From: Danxiaibacter sp048498555
Lineage (GTDB): Bacteria > Bacteroidota > Bacteroidia > Chitinophagales > Chitinophagaceae
Direction of reading: 5' to 3'
DNA length: 64,000 bases
Assembly (NCBI GenBank): GCA_048498555.1
Contig: JBEHXT010000001.1
Coordinates: forward strand, 372,001 to 436,000
Part shown: piece after piece, positions 27,728-35,911 of the stretch
Position numbering within the stretch: the first letter of the stretch is position 1
How the letters are laid out: every line of letters begins with the position of its first letter
Made by a program: the position numbers and the translations under genes
The notes under the pieces: model-generated
Seen by the model: only the letters and a program-made list of their open reading frames with translations
Database searches by the model: none
Told to the model about the DNA's origin: nothing

Positions 27728-29095
27728 ATGATTGATATGTTTAGCAGAAAGAATATTATTTTAATAGTTGCATCTACGGCAGTTTTTTTTGAGGCGTTGG
27801 ATATAGCCATCCTAAACCTTGCGATCCCATTAATCCGCACACAATTTCATTTGGCAAATGATGTAATGCAATGGTTACAAACAGTGTATGTATTGCTTTA
27901 TGGTGGTTTCCTTATAATGGGAGGAAAACTTTGTGATTCAATTGGAAGAAAGAAAGTTTTTGTGGCTGGTTCGCTATTGTTTTTAATTACTTCACTCGGC
28001 GCCGGATTATCTCCTTCATTTGCCACGCTTGTTTTTTTCAGAGGCCTTCAAGGGCTTGCTGCTGCAATGGTAATGCCTGCCTCTATGTCTATTATCACCA
28101 ATGCATTCACAGATCTTACGGAAAGAAATAAAGCCATCAGCATATTTAGTTCTTTTGCCGCAGTGGGCTCAGGCTGCGGATTATCTGCCGGTGGCATTAT
28201 AGCTACACATATGGGTTGGCAATGGGTGTTCTTTATCAATGTGCCCGTTATTGCGGTGGCGTTGTTGCTGGCTTTAAAGTACATTGAAAAAGATGTACCC
28301 TCAGCAAATCAAAGACAGCCGCCTGACGTTATTTCTGCTTCGTTGCTGATCATTATTATTTTGTTGCTTTCATACGTAGTACATAGCCTCGGCGATTTAC
28401 AGAATAATGCTTTACTATTACTTATCGCTCTTGTTGTTTTTGTAATTAGTGTTACCCTTTTCTTCTATCGTTCCAAAAAAATAAAGATCCCATATATCGA
28501 CTTCTCGCTTTTTAAAGACACATACACAATTGCAGGTAATGGTGTAACTATATTATTGGGCGCAATTTTTAGCGGCTATTTATTTGCGGTGTCCCTGGTC
28601 TTTCAACAAAATATGCATTATACCGCGGCGCAGGCCGGGCTTTTATTGTTCCCGTTCAGTATTTTTTCAGCATTGGTTTCCAAGTTTGTGGTACCAGGCA
28701 TTTTAAAAAGATTATCACTCGTAAAAACAAGCATACTGGGCCTTGCATTGATGTTTACCGGCACCGTACTTTTAATATGCTCTATGCAATTCCACAATAA
28801 TCTTGTACTGCTGTTATTGTCTGCGGCATGCATTACGGGTAGCGGCATGTCCGTCACATTTCCCGGCTTAACTGTTATGAGCATGCATCATATACCAAAT
28901 GAACAACACGGACTGGCAGCGAGTGTTTGTACAACTTCTTATTTCTTAGGCGCGGGGCTGGGCCTTTCTATTCTGTCTGTATTTATGCAGCTAAGTAATT
29001 CAGTTAACAACATTGTTTATTTACCGATCACAACGCTATCTATTTATGCAATTGTGGGGATTGCGTGGTTGCTATACGTACTTAAGAAAAAATAA
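27728..29095 (+). CDS. MFS exporter, DHA2 (EmrB/QacA) type
   Basis: The product has 455 residues with about 14 membrane segments. FFEALDIAILNLAIPLIRTQF matches the D-x-x-I-V-N-V-A-L-P-type motif of the DHA2 family; GGKLCDSIGRKKVFVAGSLLF is the loop 2-3 signature, and CGLSAGGIIATHMGWQWVFFINVP contains motif C and the family's W-R-W-x-F-x-I-N-x-P block. It likely exports toxic organic compounds with proton exchange. The ATG at 27728 or 27737 is the start. A TAATTTTG box at 27708-27715 lies just upstream, giving a very short leader, but I saw no matching -33 element. It is divergent from the lipoprotein pair. Confidence 0.88.
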   Translation: MIDMFSRKNIILIVASTAVFFEALDIAILNLAIPLIRTQFHLANDVMQWLQTVYVLLYGGFLIMGGKLCDSIGRKKVFVAGSLLFLITSLGAGLSPSFATLVFFRGLQGLAAAMVMPASMSIITNAFTDLTERNKAISIFSSFAAVGSGCGLSAGGIIATHMGWQWVFFINVPVIAVALLLALKYIEKDVPSANQRQPPDVISASLLIIIILLLSYVVHSLGDLQNNALLLLIALVVFVISVTLFFYRSKKIKIPYIDFSLFKDTYTIAGNGVTILLGAIFSGYLFAVSLVFQQNMHYTAAQAGLLLFPFSIFSALVSKFVVPGILKRLSLVKTSILGLALMFTGTVLLICSMQFHNNLVLLLLSAACITGSGMSVTFPGLTVMSMHHIPNEQHGLAASVCTTSYFLGAGLGLSILSVFMQLSNSVNNIVYLPITTLSIYAIVGIAWLLYVLKKK

Positions 29096-29405
29096 AAATC
29101 GGATGCTCTGTTGACACAAATCAACAATTTTTAATTTAACGATAGTTGCTTAAAATTTCAACTTTCACATGCTAGCGCCTAGCATTTAACCGATTACATA
29201 AGTTGCAGCAAGTCATATTTCATATTTATAGTATTAAAAAAATATTACATTAAACAATAATTGCATCTTCCAAAGTACATTTGCACATCCAATATCCCTA
29301 TGCTTTGCATCTTCATGAAAAACCTTAGATCAATTTTCCTTTCGTCATGGATCATGCTTAGTCGCGTTTCGTAATCTAATATCCAATATTCAAAAACCAG
29401 TTCCC
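29096..29405. other. Spacer with weak terminator and an exact inverted repeat
   Basis: GTTGA-CACAAA-TCAAC followed by AATTTTT (29110-29132) is a weak terminator for the MFS gene. ATGCTAG-CGC-CTAGCAT at 29169-29185 is an exact 7-bp inverted repeat, a candidate operator. The remaining sequence before the next gene shows no ORF that I can support. Confidence 0.5.
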
Positions 29406-31874
29406 ATGCAGAGACTTGTCTGTATTGCACTATGTGCGGTATTAATACCGTTTTGTGCCCTTTCAAAAAGAATTCCATTTACCCCGTCGTCAGCACCAAC
29501 CACATTTACAGCCAAAGGCGGCGACACTAAAATCACACTTAGCTGGGCTCAACCGCTCAACGATGGAGGTTCCCCTGTTACAAGCTACAAGATTTATCGG
29601 GGCACAAAAGCCGGAGCCGCAAAAAACTTAATTAAAACTGTAGCTTCAACCGTTTACACCGTTGTTGATGAAAACAAGGTTAATGGCACCCAGTACTTCT
29701 ACACGATTAAGGCTGCAAATGTGGGCGGTGACGGCGAAGCATCCGCAGAAGTAAGTGCTACCGCTGGCGTGCAAACAGTTGACACAATTTCAACAACTCC
29801 GCCACCCAGTCAGATTTCCACGCAGCAGCCCGCTGCCGACAGTTCTGGCCAGACTGCTACAACCCCACCCCCATCTTCAACAGACACCTTACCTAAAACC
29901 CCATCAACAGATACATCTGCAGCTGTGGTAACTCCGCCCTCTACAGATACAACCCATGCGCCTCCCGCGCAAACTCCAACAACAGCACCCGAGTCAGACA
30001 ACGGGGATTATACTACTACATTTAATATTGTTTCCGGAAAAACAAATCCATGGGACACTACTGCAGTTGACCAGCAAGGCTACATGTATACACCTCCAGG
30101 TTATAATAGTGGCAACAAAAGAACATACCCTGCTATTATTTTTTTACATGGCCTTGGAGAGGTTGCAAAGAACCAGGTTAAGCTTCTTGTAAATGAAGGG
30201 CTGCCTTACCTGATTAATAAAGGTATGAAGCCAGATAGCTGCCTGATTTTTTCGCCGCAACTTCCTTATGGCAGCTGGACAAAAGCCAGGATTGAAGCTG
30301 CCATGAACTGGATTATCGCCAACTACAGAATTGATACAACCCGAATATACGTTACGGGACTATCGCTTGGAGCCAATGGCACTTTTGAAGCATTGAAGGG
30401 CATTGGAAACAGAGTGGCAGCAGCTATCTCATCCAATGGATTTAACAACGGCCCTGCCAGTTTGCCGACAACGAACTATAATATGTTATGGAACGTGCCG
30501 ATTTTGTTTATTGGTGGCGACAAAGATGTTACCATTCCATTTGATCATACCGATAAAACAACCATACCAGTTGTTACATCGGTATCGTATTCCAATGCTG
30601 CCAAAAATCCAATGCTGGTACCGATGGAGTTGCTATGCATTAAGGGCGGCACACATAGCCGAAATGTGTGGAACGACAACTGCTATGATTTGTCTAAAGC
30701 CCCTTTCAATTTTATTAACTGGTTTTTGCAATACAGTAAAGACAAAATTTATACCGCCACCAGGCAGGTTGAATTGCTTGAAAAATATATTGCACAAGGC
30801 AAATATGATAATGCCTTGTTTAAATATCGCTCGGCGGTTGCGTACATAGGACAGCTGGCTGATGGAGACATAAAAAGCAAATTAAACGACAGAGTTGCGA
30901 ATGCATTTGCCCAATTAAATGCTGCCGGTAAAAGGTATATCGTAAAGTTTGGAACAAACGGCACAGACGCGGCTTATAATTATTTACAGAATGGCGCTAC
31001 CGGCCAAACAGTAAAAGGCCTTAAAGACATGGCAGGAAAGCAGGCCTCAAATTATACGTTTGCCGTTAGCAAGCAAGCAAGCACAACTACTTCTTTTGTA
31101 ACGGACAACAGCGTATTTAATCACAGTTACCTGGGCTTAACGCAAGGCTTTCTGCAAAATGGATTCATCGCAACCGGTGATGGTGGCAACTACGAATTTT
31201 CCGGGCTTGATAACACAAAGACCTACAGGCTGGTTGCATTCGGCGCATACAACCATACAACACCATCAGCACCGGCTGACCTTACTGTTATTGTTGACAG
31301 CACAGCAAAAACGCTGTTCACCAATACAACGTCTGTAAACTGGATTGAATTTAGCAACCTTTCACCAGTGCAAGGAAAATTGTCTTTTAAAGTGAAAGGA
31401 TCCCCAACCTATGTAAACACAAACAATGTTGTAAAGACAGCATCTGGCGCCGAACAAACAACAACGTCAAACATCGTGGGTTATAACTATGATGCTTATA
31501 TTAACGGAGTGATGCTTGTAGAAAATGCATCAACAGTAAAAACTGCAACGCAACGATCTGTTACGTCGCAGCAACACATAGCCCAATCTATAGCAGCTCC
31601 GATAACAGAAGAGATAAATGTTATAAAGTCAAGCATTTTTCCCAACCCTGTTTCTGATGGATTATTACACATCCGGTTATCATCTGGTATTGAAGCACAA
31701 ACCTCCGTGCTGGTCTATAATATGGAAGGAAAACTGATGCGCATGCAAGCCTTTCAGTCAATAAGCAAAGGCAACACATTGAATTTAAATGTAAGCAACA
31801 TGCCCAAAGGAGTTTATCTCGTAAAAGTAACCGTTGGCAATAATTCAGAAACGCATAAAGTGGTTGTTCAATAA
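29406..31874 (+). CDS. Secreted esterase with FN3 domain and T9SS tail
   Basis: The product has 822 residues. A signal peptide is followed by one fibronectin III domain (about 28-122), a Thr/Pro/Ser-rich linker (about 123-200), and an alpha/beta-hydrolase (about 205-440) with HGLGE, nucleophile elbow GLSLGANG (Ser near 320), an acidic residue in GGDKDV near 370 and His in GTHSRNVW near 415. A further beta-rich domain (about 510-700) precedes a type IX sorting tail from about 744 (IFPNPVSDGLLHIRL). It is probably an extracellular or surface esterase acting on plant or microbial glycans, and has the same building plan as the giant protein at 343-7089. The next gene starts after a terminator-like hairpin. 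Confidence 0.85.
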   Translation: MQRLVCIALCAVLIPFCALSKRIPFTPSSAPTTFTAKGGDTKITLSWAQPLNDGGSPVTSYKIYRGTKAGAAKNLIKTVASTVYTVVDENKVNGTQYFYTIKAANVGGDGEASAEVSATAGVQTVDTISTTPPPSQISTQQPAADSSGQTATTPPPSSTDTLPKTPSTDTSAAVVTPPSTDTTHAPPAQTPTTAPESDNGDYTTTFNIVSGKTNPWDTTAVDQQGYMYTPPGYNSGNKRTYPAIIFLHGLGEVAKNQVKLLVNEGLPYLINKGMKPDSCLIFSPQLPYGSWTKARIEAAMNWIIANYRIDTTRIYVTGLSLGANGTFEALKGIGNRVAAAISSNGFNNGPASLPTTNYNMLWNVPILFIGGDKDVTIPFDHTDKTTIPVVTSVSYSNAAKNPMLVPMELLCIKGGTHSRNVWNDNCYDLSKAPFNFINWFLQYSKDKIYTATRQVELLEKYIAQGKYDNALFKYRSAVAYIGQLADGDIKSKLNDRVANAFAQLNAAGKRYIVKFGTNGTDAAYNYLQNGATGQTVKGLKDMAGKQASNYTFAVSKQASTTTSFVTDNSVFNHSYLGLTQGFLQNGFIATGDGGNYEFSGLDNTKTYRLVAFGAYNHTTPSAPADLTVIVDSTAKTLFTNTTSVNWIEFSNLSPVQGKLSFKVKGSPTYVNTNNVVKTASGAEQTTTSNIVGYNYDAYINGVMLVENASTVKTATQRSVTSQQHIAQSIAAPITEEINVIKSSIFPNPVSDGLLHIRLSSGIEAQTSVLVYNMEGKLMRMQAFQSISKGNTLNLNVSNMPKGVYLVKVTVGNNSETHKVVVQ

Positions 31875-31945
31875 ATAAATCGAAATACCAGCTAACTGTC
31901 CGCCCGTTTTAAACCATACCCATTTTTAAAAAGGCAAATATATCA

Positions 31946-31981
31946 GGCACAAAGCAGCTAAAACACTGGCGGTTTTGTGCC
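31946..31981 (+). terminator. Probable terminator of the secreted esterase gene
   Basis: GGCACAAA (31946-31953) pairs with TTTTGTGCC (31973-31981), followed by CTTTCCTTT. A second small stem (CCTTTAA...TTAAAGG) follows at once. The T-run is imperfect. Confidence 0.55.
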
Positions 31982-32061
31982 CTTTCCTTTAACGTTTAAA
32001 GGCAAGCCAGGCTATTGCTTTTATAAGGTTCATTTATTAACTTACTAGTAAATTGTCCTGT

Positions 32062-33282
32062 ATGAAAACATGCTTCGTTATCTCGCCCGTTGGCCAGGAT
32101 GGATCTGACATTAGAAAAAACGCCGATGACCTTTTTGACCTGATTATACAGCCGGCCCTCGAAATTTTCGATTTTAAAGTAATCAGAGCTGATAAGTTGC
32201 AGACAGTTTCAGCCATTAACGATGATATTATTAACTACGTGCAAAATGCAGAACTATGCATTGTTGACCTGACAGGGCATAACCCGAATGTATTTTACGA
32301 ATGCGGCCGCAGGCACGAAACAGCACGGCCATATATTCACATAAAACGCAAAGGCGAGCAAATACCTTTTGACATATCAGGAATAAGAACCATTGACTAT
32401 GACCTTTCAGATGGAAGAAAGATCCGGGAATCAATTGATAGCCTCAGAAAATTTATTACAGAATTAGAAAACACCGGCTACTCTTCTCAATCATCAACAT
32501 TTTCTTTAAATACACTGGCCACAACGCTTACACGCATTGAACGCAAACTGGACAATCTTTCCACAAATGGCGCTCCATCTGCCGCAACAGCAAAAGAAAG
32601 CAAAACAGAAGCAGGTAGCCCTTACCGCGTTTATTGGGATGCACTGGATTCAGGTGATTATCAGAAGGCCACCAATGCACTCAAACGTTTCATGAATATC
32701 AACTATGACTCAAGCCTGCATCTTGACTTATGCTGTAACTTAACGGATGCTTTTGAGCCCTCTGCAGTTGTTGTAGCCAGGCAAATTCTGGATACAAAAT
32801 TCGACACATTAAAAATGTCAATTGTTGCCATTGCACTTGACTCACTCACACGTTTTTACGGCGATGCTATGGCGATTGATGAACAATATGATGCCCTGAA
32901 AGCCTATATCGAAAAGGCGCTTCAAAGCAGTCAGAATGATGTTGATAAGGGTTCCATCTATAACGTATACGCAAATCTTGAATACACGAAAAAGAACTAT
33001 TTAAAGGCGCTGGAATACCAAAAGAAAGCTGTGGAATTTTATCCTAATTCTTCAGTATTGCATTACAATCTCGCGCGTATCTATGACATTCTTGGCAAGA
33101 ACAAAGAAGTGCTTGAAACAATTGACAATTACGTTTATGTTGTTTCGAACCAGGGTGAAGCTATAAAGAATGAAGACATCCGCTATCTTAACTACGCAAA
33201 GAATAAGTACGAAGAAGCAAGGATGATGGATCAGGCTGCAAAAGTAGATGCGTTGATTGCAGCGAAACAGGGTGTGAAATAA
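32062..33282 (+). CDS. Nucleoside-deoxyribosyltransferase/TIR-like domain plus TPR
   Basis: The product has 406 residues and no signal peptide. The ATG at 32062 (MKTCFVISPVG) is chosen over a TTG nine nt upstream. Residues 1-135 form a Rossmann-like domain: CFVISPVGQDGSDIRKNADD, NDDIINYVQNAELCIVDL, then a signature from DLTG through NPNVFYECG to the RRHETARP segment. Such domains occur in nucleoside 2-deoxyribosyltransferase relatives and in predicted nucleotide-hydrolysing effectors of bacterial conflict systems. A Ser/Thr-rich coiled segment (about 140-185) leads to a helical region with TPR-like repeats (about 190-400, e.g. AKQ-like YLKALEYQKKAVEFYPNSS). It converges with the next gene at a 2-nt gap. 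No sensor or nuclease gene is adjacent, so a defence or signalling role is only an inference. Confidence 0.65.
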   Translation: MKTCFVISPVGQDGSDIRKNADDLFDLIIQPALEIFDFKVIRADKLQTVSAINDDIINYVQNAELCIVDLTGHNPNVFYECGRRHETARPYIHIKRKGEQIPFDISGIRTIDYDLSDGRKIRESIDSLRKFITELENTGYSSQSSTFSLNTLATTLTRIERKLDNLSTNGAPSAATAKESKTEAGSPYRVYWDALDSGDYQKATNALKRFMNINYDSSLHLDLCCNLTDAFEPSAVVVARQILDTKFDTLKMSIVAIALDSLTRFYGDAMAIDEQYDALKAYIEKALQSSQNDVDKGSIYNVYANLEYTKKNYLKALEYQKKAVEFYPNSSVLHYNLARIYDILGKNKEVLETIDNYVYVVSNQGEAIKNEDIRYLNYAKNKYEEARMMDQAAKVDALIAAKQGVK

Positions 33283-33284
33283 GC

Positions 33285-34211
33285 TTATTTAAAATCAAAC
33301 AATGTAGCAGTAAACTCGCCTCTCTCTCGTTTTTTGAAAATTGCTTTGAAGTTGCCTTTATAACGAAGGAATTTGGGAACGAGCAACCCGTTTACTTTTG
33401 CCATTTGCACTTCCATCTGCACATCAAAATCATACACCGCAGCATCATAGCTTAAAGTATAATTACGGGCAAGCACTTCCATATTGGTGTAATCAAACCA
33501 CGTGGTCATTTCATCAATAACAATGTCATCTCTTCTGAACATGCCCAGATCTTCTTTTGCCTTTACTGTGAAAACGTACGCGTAGCTTCCGTTATAAGGC
33601 ACATAATCCAGGCGGTAATCATATAACTTGTGTGCATTGTCGTCGTACAAATCCAATTTATTTCCTATAAAGGGGATTCCGGGAATTTTTTTACCAGGAT
33701 TAAAAAACAACATTTTCAGCTGCTCTTTGTGTTTATCCATTCCCTTTTTACCATCAGTAGAAATGACGCTGCCGGTAACAATATTACTTTCGCCACAAAT
33801 CCTGTCTTTCGAAAAAAATAAACCGGCGAACATTTCACCGGTCGTATAATTAAAGTTACCATTATTATCAAGCATGTCGCCCGTTACCTGCTGATCAGTT
33901 ATAGTTGTGTAGCGGCAACCAGTTTCCCTGTGCTGTACAGATTTGCTGTTGTATGAGGCTTCTACAGCATTCTTCTTATCCAGCATGCGCAGGTTATTGT
34001 ACGCGGCGTATTCAATTACACGAAGGTTGCGAAAGGCTTTATAAAAAGTTGTGTCGTTTTTGATGCGTGTAAGTACGTCTTTATAATCAAGGTTATTCCT
34101 TACAATTACTTCAGGAAGCTGATAACTTTTCCCTTCAAAATAAATGGTTGTGTCCTGTGCAAATCCCGCAGCTACCAGCAACATACATGCAATAGAAAAG
34201 AAAACCTTCAT
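33285..34211 (-). CDS. Exported protein of unknown function
   Basis: The product has 308 residues with a signal peptide ending near GFAQ (about residue 19). The mature part has YFEGKSYQLPEVIVRNNLDYKDVLTRIKNDTTFYKAFRNL, then a beta-rich region (FTVKAKEDLG, ITVIDEMTTWFDYTNMEVLARNY-like) with alternating strands to the C-terminus. The style recalls Bacteroidota outer-membrane-associated proteins, but I do not recognise the family. It converges tightly with the nucleotide-hydrolase-like gene and starts 39 nt from an inverted word-repeat arm. Confidence 0.65.
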   Translation of the reverse strand: MKVFFSIACMLLVAAGFAQDTTIYFEGKSYQLPEVIVRNNLDYKDVLTRIKNDTTFYKAFRNLRVIEYAAYNNLRMLDKKNAVEASYNSKSVQHRETGCRYTTITDQQVTGDMLDNNGNFNYTTGEMFAGLFFSKDRICGESNIVTGSVISTDGKKGMDKHKEQLKMLFFNPGKKIPGIPFIGNKLDLYDDNAHKLYDYRLDYVPYNGSYAYVFTVKAKEDLGMFRRDDIVIDEMTTWFDYTNMEVLARNYTLSYDAAVYDFDVQMEVQMAKVNGLLVPKFLRYKGNFKAIFKKRERGEFTATLFDFK

Positions 34212-34249
34212 CTTAATCGTTTAACTTAACCAATCAAAAGCCGTACCTA

Positions 34250-34350
34250 GGAAGTTGTAAGTTTTACATTATACGTTTATCAGAGCGAAGAATGAAGCGA
34301 TTAAACCACAAGGGCTTCAACTTATAACGTATAACTTACAACGTATAACT
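34250..34350. repeat. Inverted word-repeat spacer (AGTTGTAAGTTTTAC words)
   Basis: The left arm at 34250-34280 has GAAGTTGTAAGTTTTAC and ATTATACG; the right arm at 34316-34350 has the complementary words ACTTATAACGTATAACTTAC and AACGTATAACT and touches the def stop codon. AGTTGTAAGTTTTAC also occurs at about 42407-42421. Confidence 0.8.
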
Positions 34351-34927
34351 ACTTAGCGAATGTCATCTTGTAATCAACCTTAACCTTTCCTTTGCTGATA
34401 TCGTTCAATTTGCCCTGCAACATTTTCTTGCGCAAAGGCTTTAAATAATCAATGAAGAGCTTACCTTCTATATGATCATATTCGTGCTGAATAATGCGTG
34501 CGGTTAGTCCGCTAAAGGTTTCGGTCTGAGGTTGAAAGTTTTCATCAACATATTCCAATGTTACAGTCTCGGGGCGCATAATGTCTTCCCGTATTTTAGG
34601 AATACTCAGGCATCCTTCATTATAGCTCCACTCCTCGCCTTCCAGCTCAACAACATGTGGATTTATAAAAACACGTTTAATGCCCGGCTCATCGGAATAC
34701 TGGCCTTTTTCATCATTTTCCTGGTGCTCAAAGATCTGCGCGCTGTCCATTACGAAAATGCGGATGTCGCGGTTGATCTGCGGTGCTGCAAGGCCAACGC
34801 CATTACTTGCATACATGGTCTCCCACATATCCGCAATCAACTTTTGCAGGTCTTTGTAATCAGCGTCAACATCCTTTGCTACTTTTCTTAATACGGGAGC
34901 ACCATAGGCTACTATCGGTAAAATCAT
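34349..34927 (-). CDS. def: Peptide deformylase
   Basis: The product has 192 residues. All three family motifs are present: GVGLAAPQI, EGCLSIP with the metal-binding Cys, and QHEYDHIEGKLF with the HExxH metal site and catalytic Glu. It removes the formyl group from nascent proteins. The length is usual for type I enzymes in Bacteroidota. A TATCTTTG box on the minus strand at 34992-34985 may be its promoter; the -33 element is not obvious. The 3' end abuts an inverted repeat arm. Confidence 0.97.
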   Translation of the reverse strand: MILPIVAYGAPVLRKVAKDVDADYKDLQKLIADMWETMYASNGVGLAAPQINRDIRIFVMDSAQIFEHQENDEKGQYSDEPGIKRVFINPHVVELEGEEWSYNEGCLSIPKIREDIMRPETVTLEYVDENFQPQTETFSGLTARIIQHEYDHIEGKLFIDYLKPLRKKMLQGKLNDISKGKVKVDYKMTFAK

Positions 34928-35002
34928 ATCTGTAATTAATTGAAATATATTATCTTAAACTATTTTATCCGCGTGAATTGCCTGCAAAGATAGCATTTTA
35001 CG

Positions 35003-35112
35003 CGTGAAGACATAGTCACAAAGACGCCAAGACACAAAGCGGCACTAAGTCCTTATTTTTACCGTCTCGAATCAAATCTTCGTGCTCCTTTTTGCCTTAC
35101 TGTCTTCGTGAC
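35003..35112. repeat. Inverted word-repeat spacer (CACAAAGACGCCAAG words)
   Basis: The left arm at 35003-35041 reads GTCACAAAGACGCC and AAGACACAAAG; the right arm at 35085-35112 reads GCCTTACTGTCTTCGTGAC, its approximate complement. Similar CTTTGTGTTCC and CCGTGGTTCAA words occur at 42459-42540. The repeat sits between the divergent def and tetR genes, outside the tetR promoter. Confidence 0.7.
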
Positions 35113-35144
35113 GATTGCCGTTTATCAAAAAATATCGCCAAAAA

Positions 35145-35179
35145 TTTGGAAACTTAACACTGTAAACTATTTTTGTACT
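35145..35179 (+). promoter_or_regulatory. tetR promoter with overlapping operator candidate
   Basis: TTTG at 35145-35148, 19 nt and TATTTTTG at 35168-35175 are a full Bacteroidota promoter match. The -7 box lies inside a 21-nt partial palindrome (35159-35179) sharing GTAAACTA and flanking bases with the site at 35853-35873 before the tolC-like gene. Binding of TetR here would block its own promoter. Confidence 0.75.
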
Positions 35180-35193
35180 GAATTACTGATGCG

Positions 35194-35829
35194 ATGGGAA
35201 TAGCCGAAAGAAAAGAACGACATAAAGAAGATATTAAGAAGCGTATCCTGGAAGCAGCGAAAGAACTGTTTTTGGAAAAGGGCTTTGAAGCTACTTCTAT
35301 GCGCAATATTGCGGAAAAGGTTGAGTTTAGCCCTACGGCGTTATACCTGTATTTCAAGGAAAAGAACAACATCATTTACGCATTGCACCAGGAAGGCTTC
35401 AGAATGCTGGCTTCAAAGTTCCAGGTGCTGGCAATGGTCTCAGACCCGATGGAAAGGCTGAAAGCAATGGGCCGGATTTACATGCAGTTTGCAATGGAAA
35501 ACAGTGACTTTTATGAACTTATGTTTATTATGAAAGAACCGTTGCAATACCTGGAAAACTGCCCGGATGAAGATTGGCAGGAAGGCGAAAAAGTTTATCA
35601 TGCACTATACAACACTATCCTGGAATGCCAGAAAAAAGAACTATTCGCAAATATTGAAGCACATGGCCTTTCTTTAATGATCTGGAGCACCATGCATGGG
35701 CTTTGCACCATGAAAATACACGGCCAATTGGATCACATGACTTCAAATAAAAACATATTACCGGAAGTGGAATCAAAAATTGACTATGTATATGAAACGT
35801 TCATCGCTGTACTGGAACGGATGGCCTGA
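35194..35829 (+). CDS. TetR family repressor of the efflux operon
   Basis: The product has 211 residues. The N-terminal 60 residues form the DNA-binding helix-turn-helix (RILEAAKELFLEKGFEATSMRNIAEKVEFSPTALYLYFKEKNNI), the TetR signature. The C-terminal all-helical part would bind an unknown inducer. It is followed 82 nt later by tolC-adaptor-RND genes on the same strand, and matching operator-like sites lie before tetR and before the tolC-like gene, which supports autoregulation and control of efflux. Confidence 0.92.
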   Translation: MGIAERKERHKEDIKKRILEAAKELFLEKGFEATSMRNIAEKVEFSPTALYLYFKEKNNIIYALHQEGFRMLASKFQVLAMVSDPMERLKAMGRIYMQFAMENSDFYELMFIMKEPLQYLENCPDEDWQEGEKVYHALYNTILECQKKELFANIEAHGLSLMIWSTMHGLCTMKIHGQLDHMTSNKNILPEVESKIDYVYETFIAVLERMA

Positions 35830-35852
35830 TTTTTTTTACCCACTTACTTAAC

Positions 35853-35873
35853 AGTGTAAACTAAATTAACACT
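35853..35873 (+). promoter_or_regulatory. Operator candidate before the efflux genes
   Basis: A 21-nt imperfect palindrome with outer half-sites AGTGT and ACACT and central GTAAACTAAATTAAC. Its left part, TTAACAGTGTAAACTA (35849-35864), differs by two bases from TTAACACTGTAAACTA at 35154-35169 before tetR. This is the expected layout of a TetR-type double operator. Confidence 0.7.
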
Positions 35874-35911
35874 GAACATATAATTCTGCTTTAACCAAAA
35901 ATTTCACTGAA

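Noticed and set aside
29245..29478. Minus-strand frame before the secreted esterase
   Set aside because: It overlaps the signal-peptide region of the esterase in antisense and has no family features.
32062..34211. Two-gene defence operon
   Set aside because: The nucleotide-hydrolase-like gene and its neighbour are convergent, two nt apart, so they are not one transcript, and the second is an exported protein.
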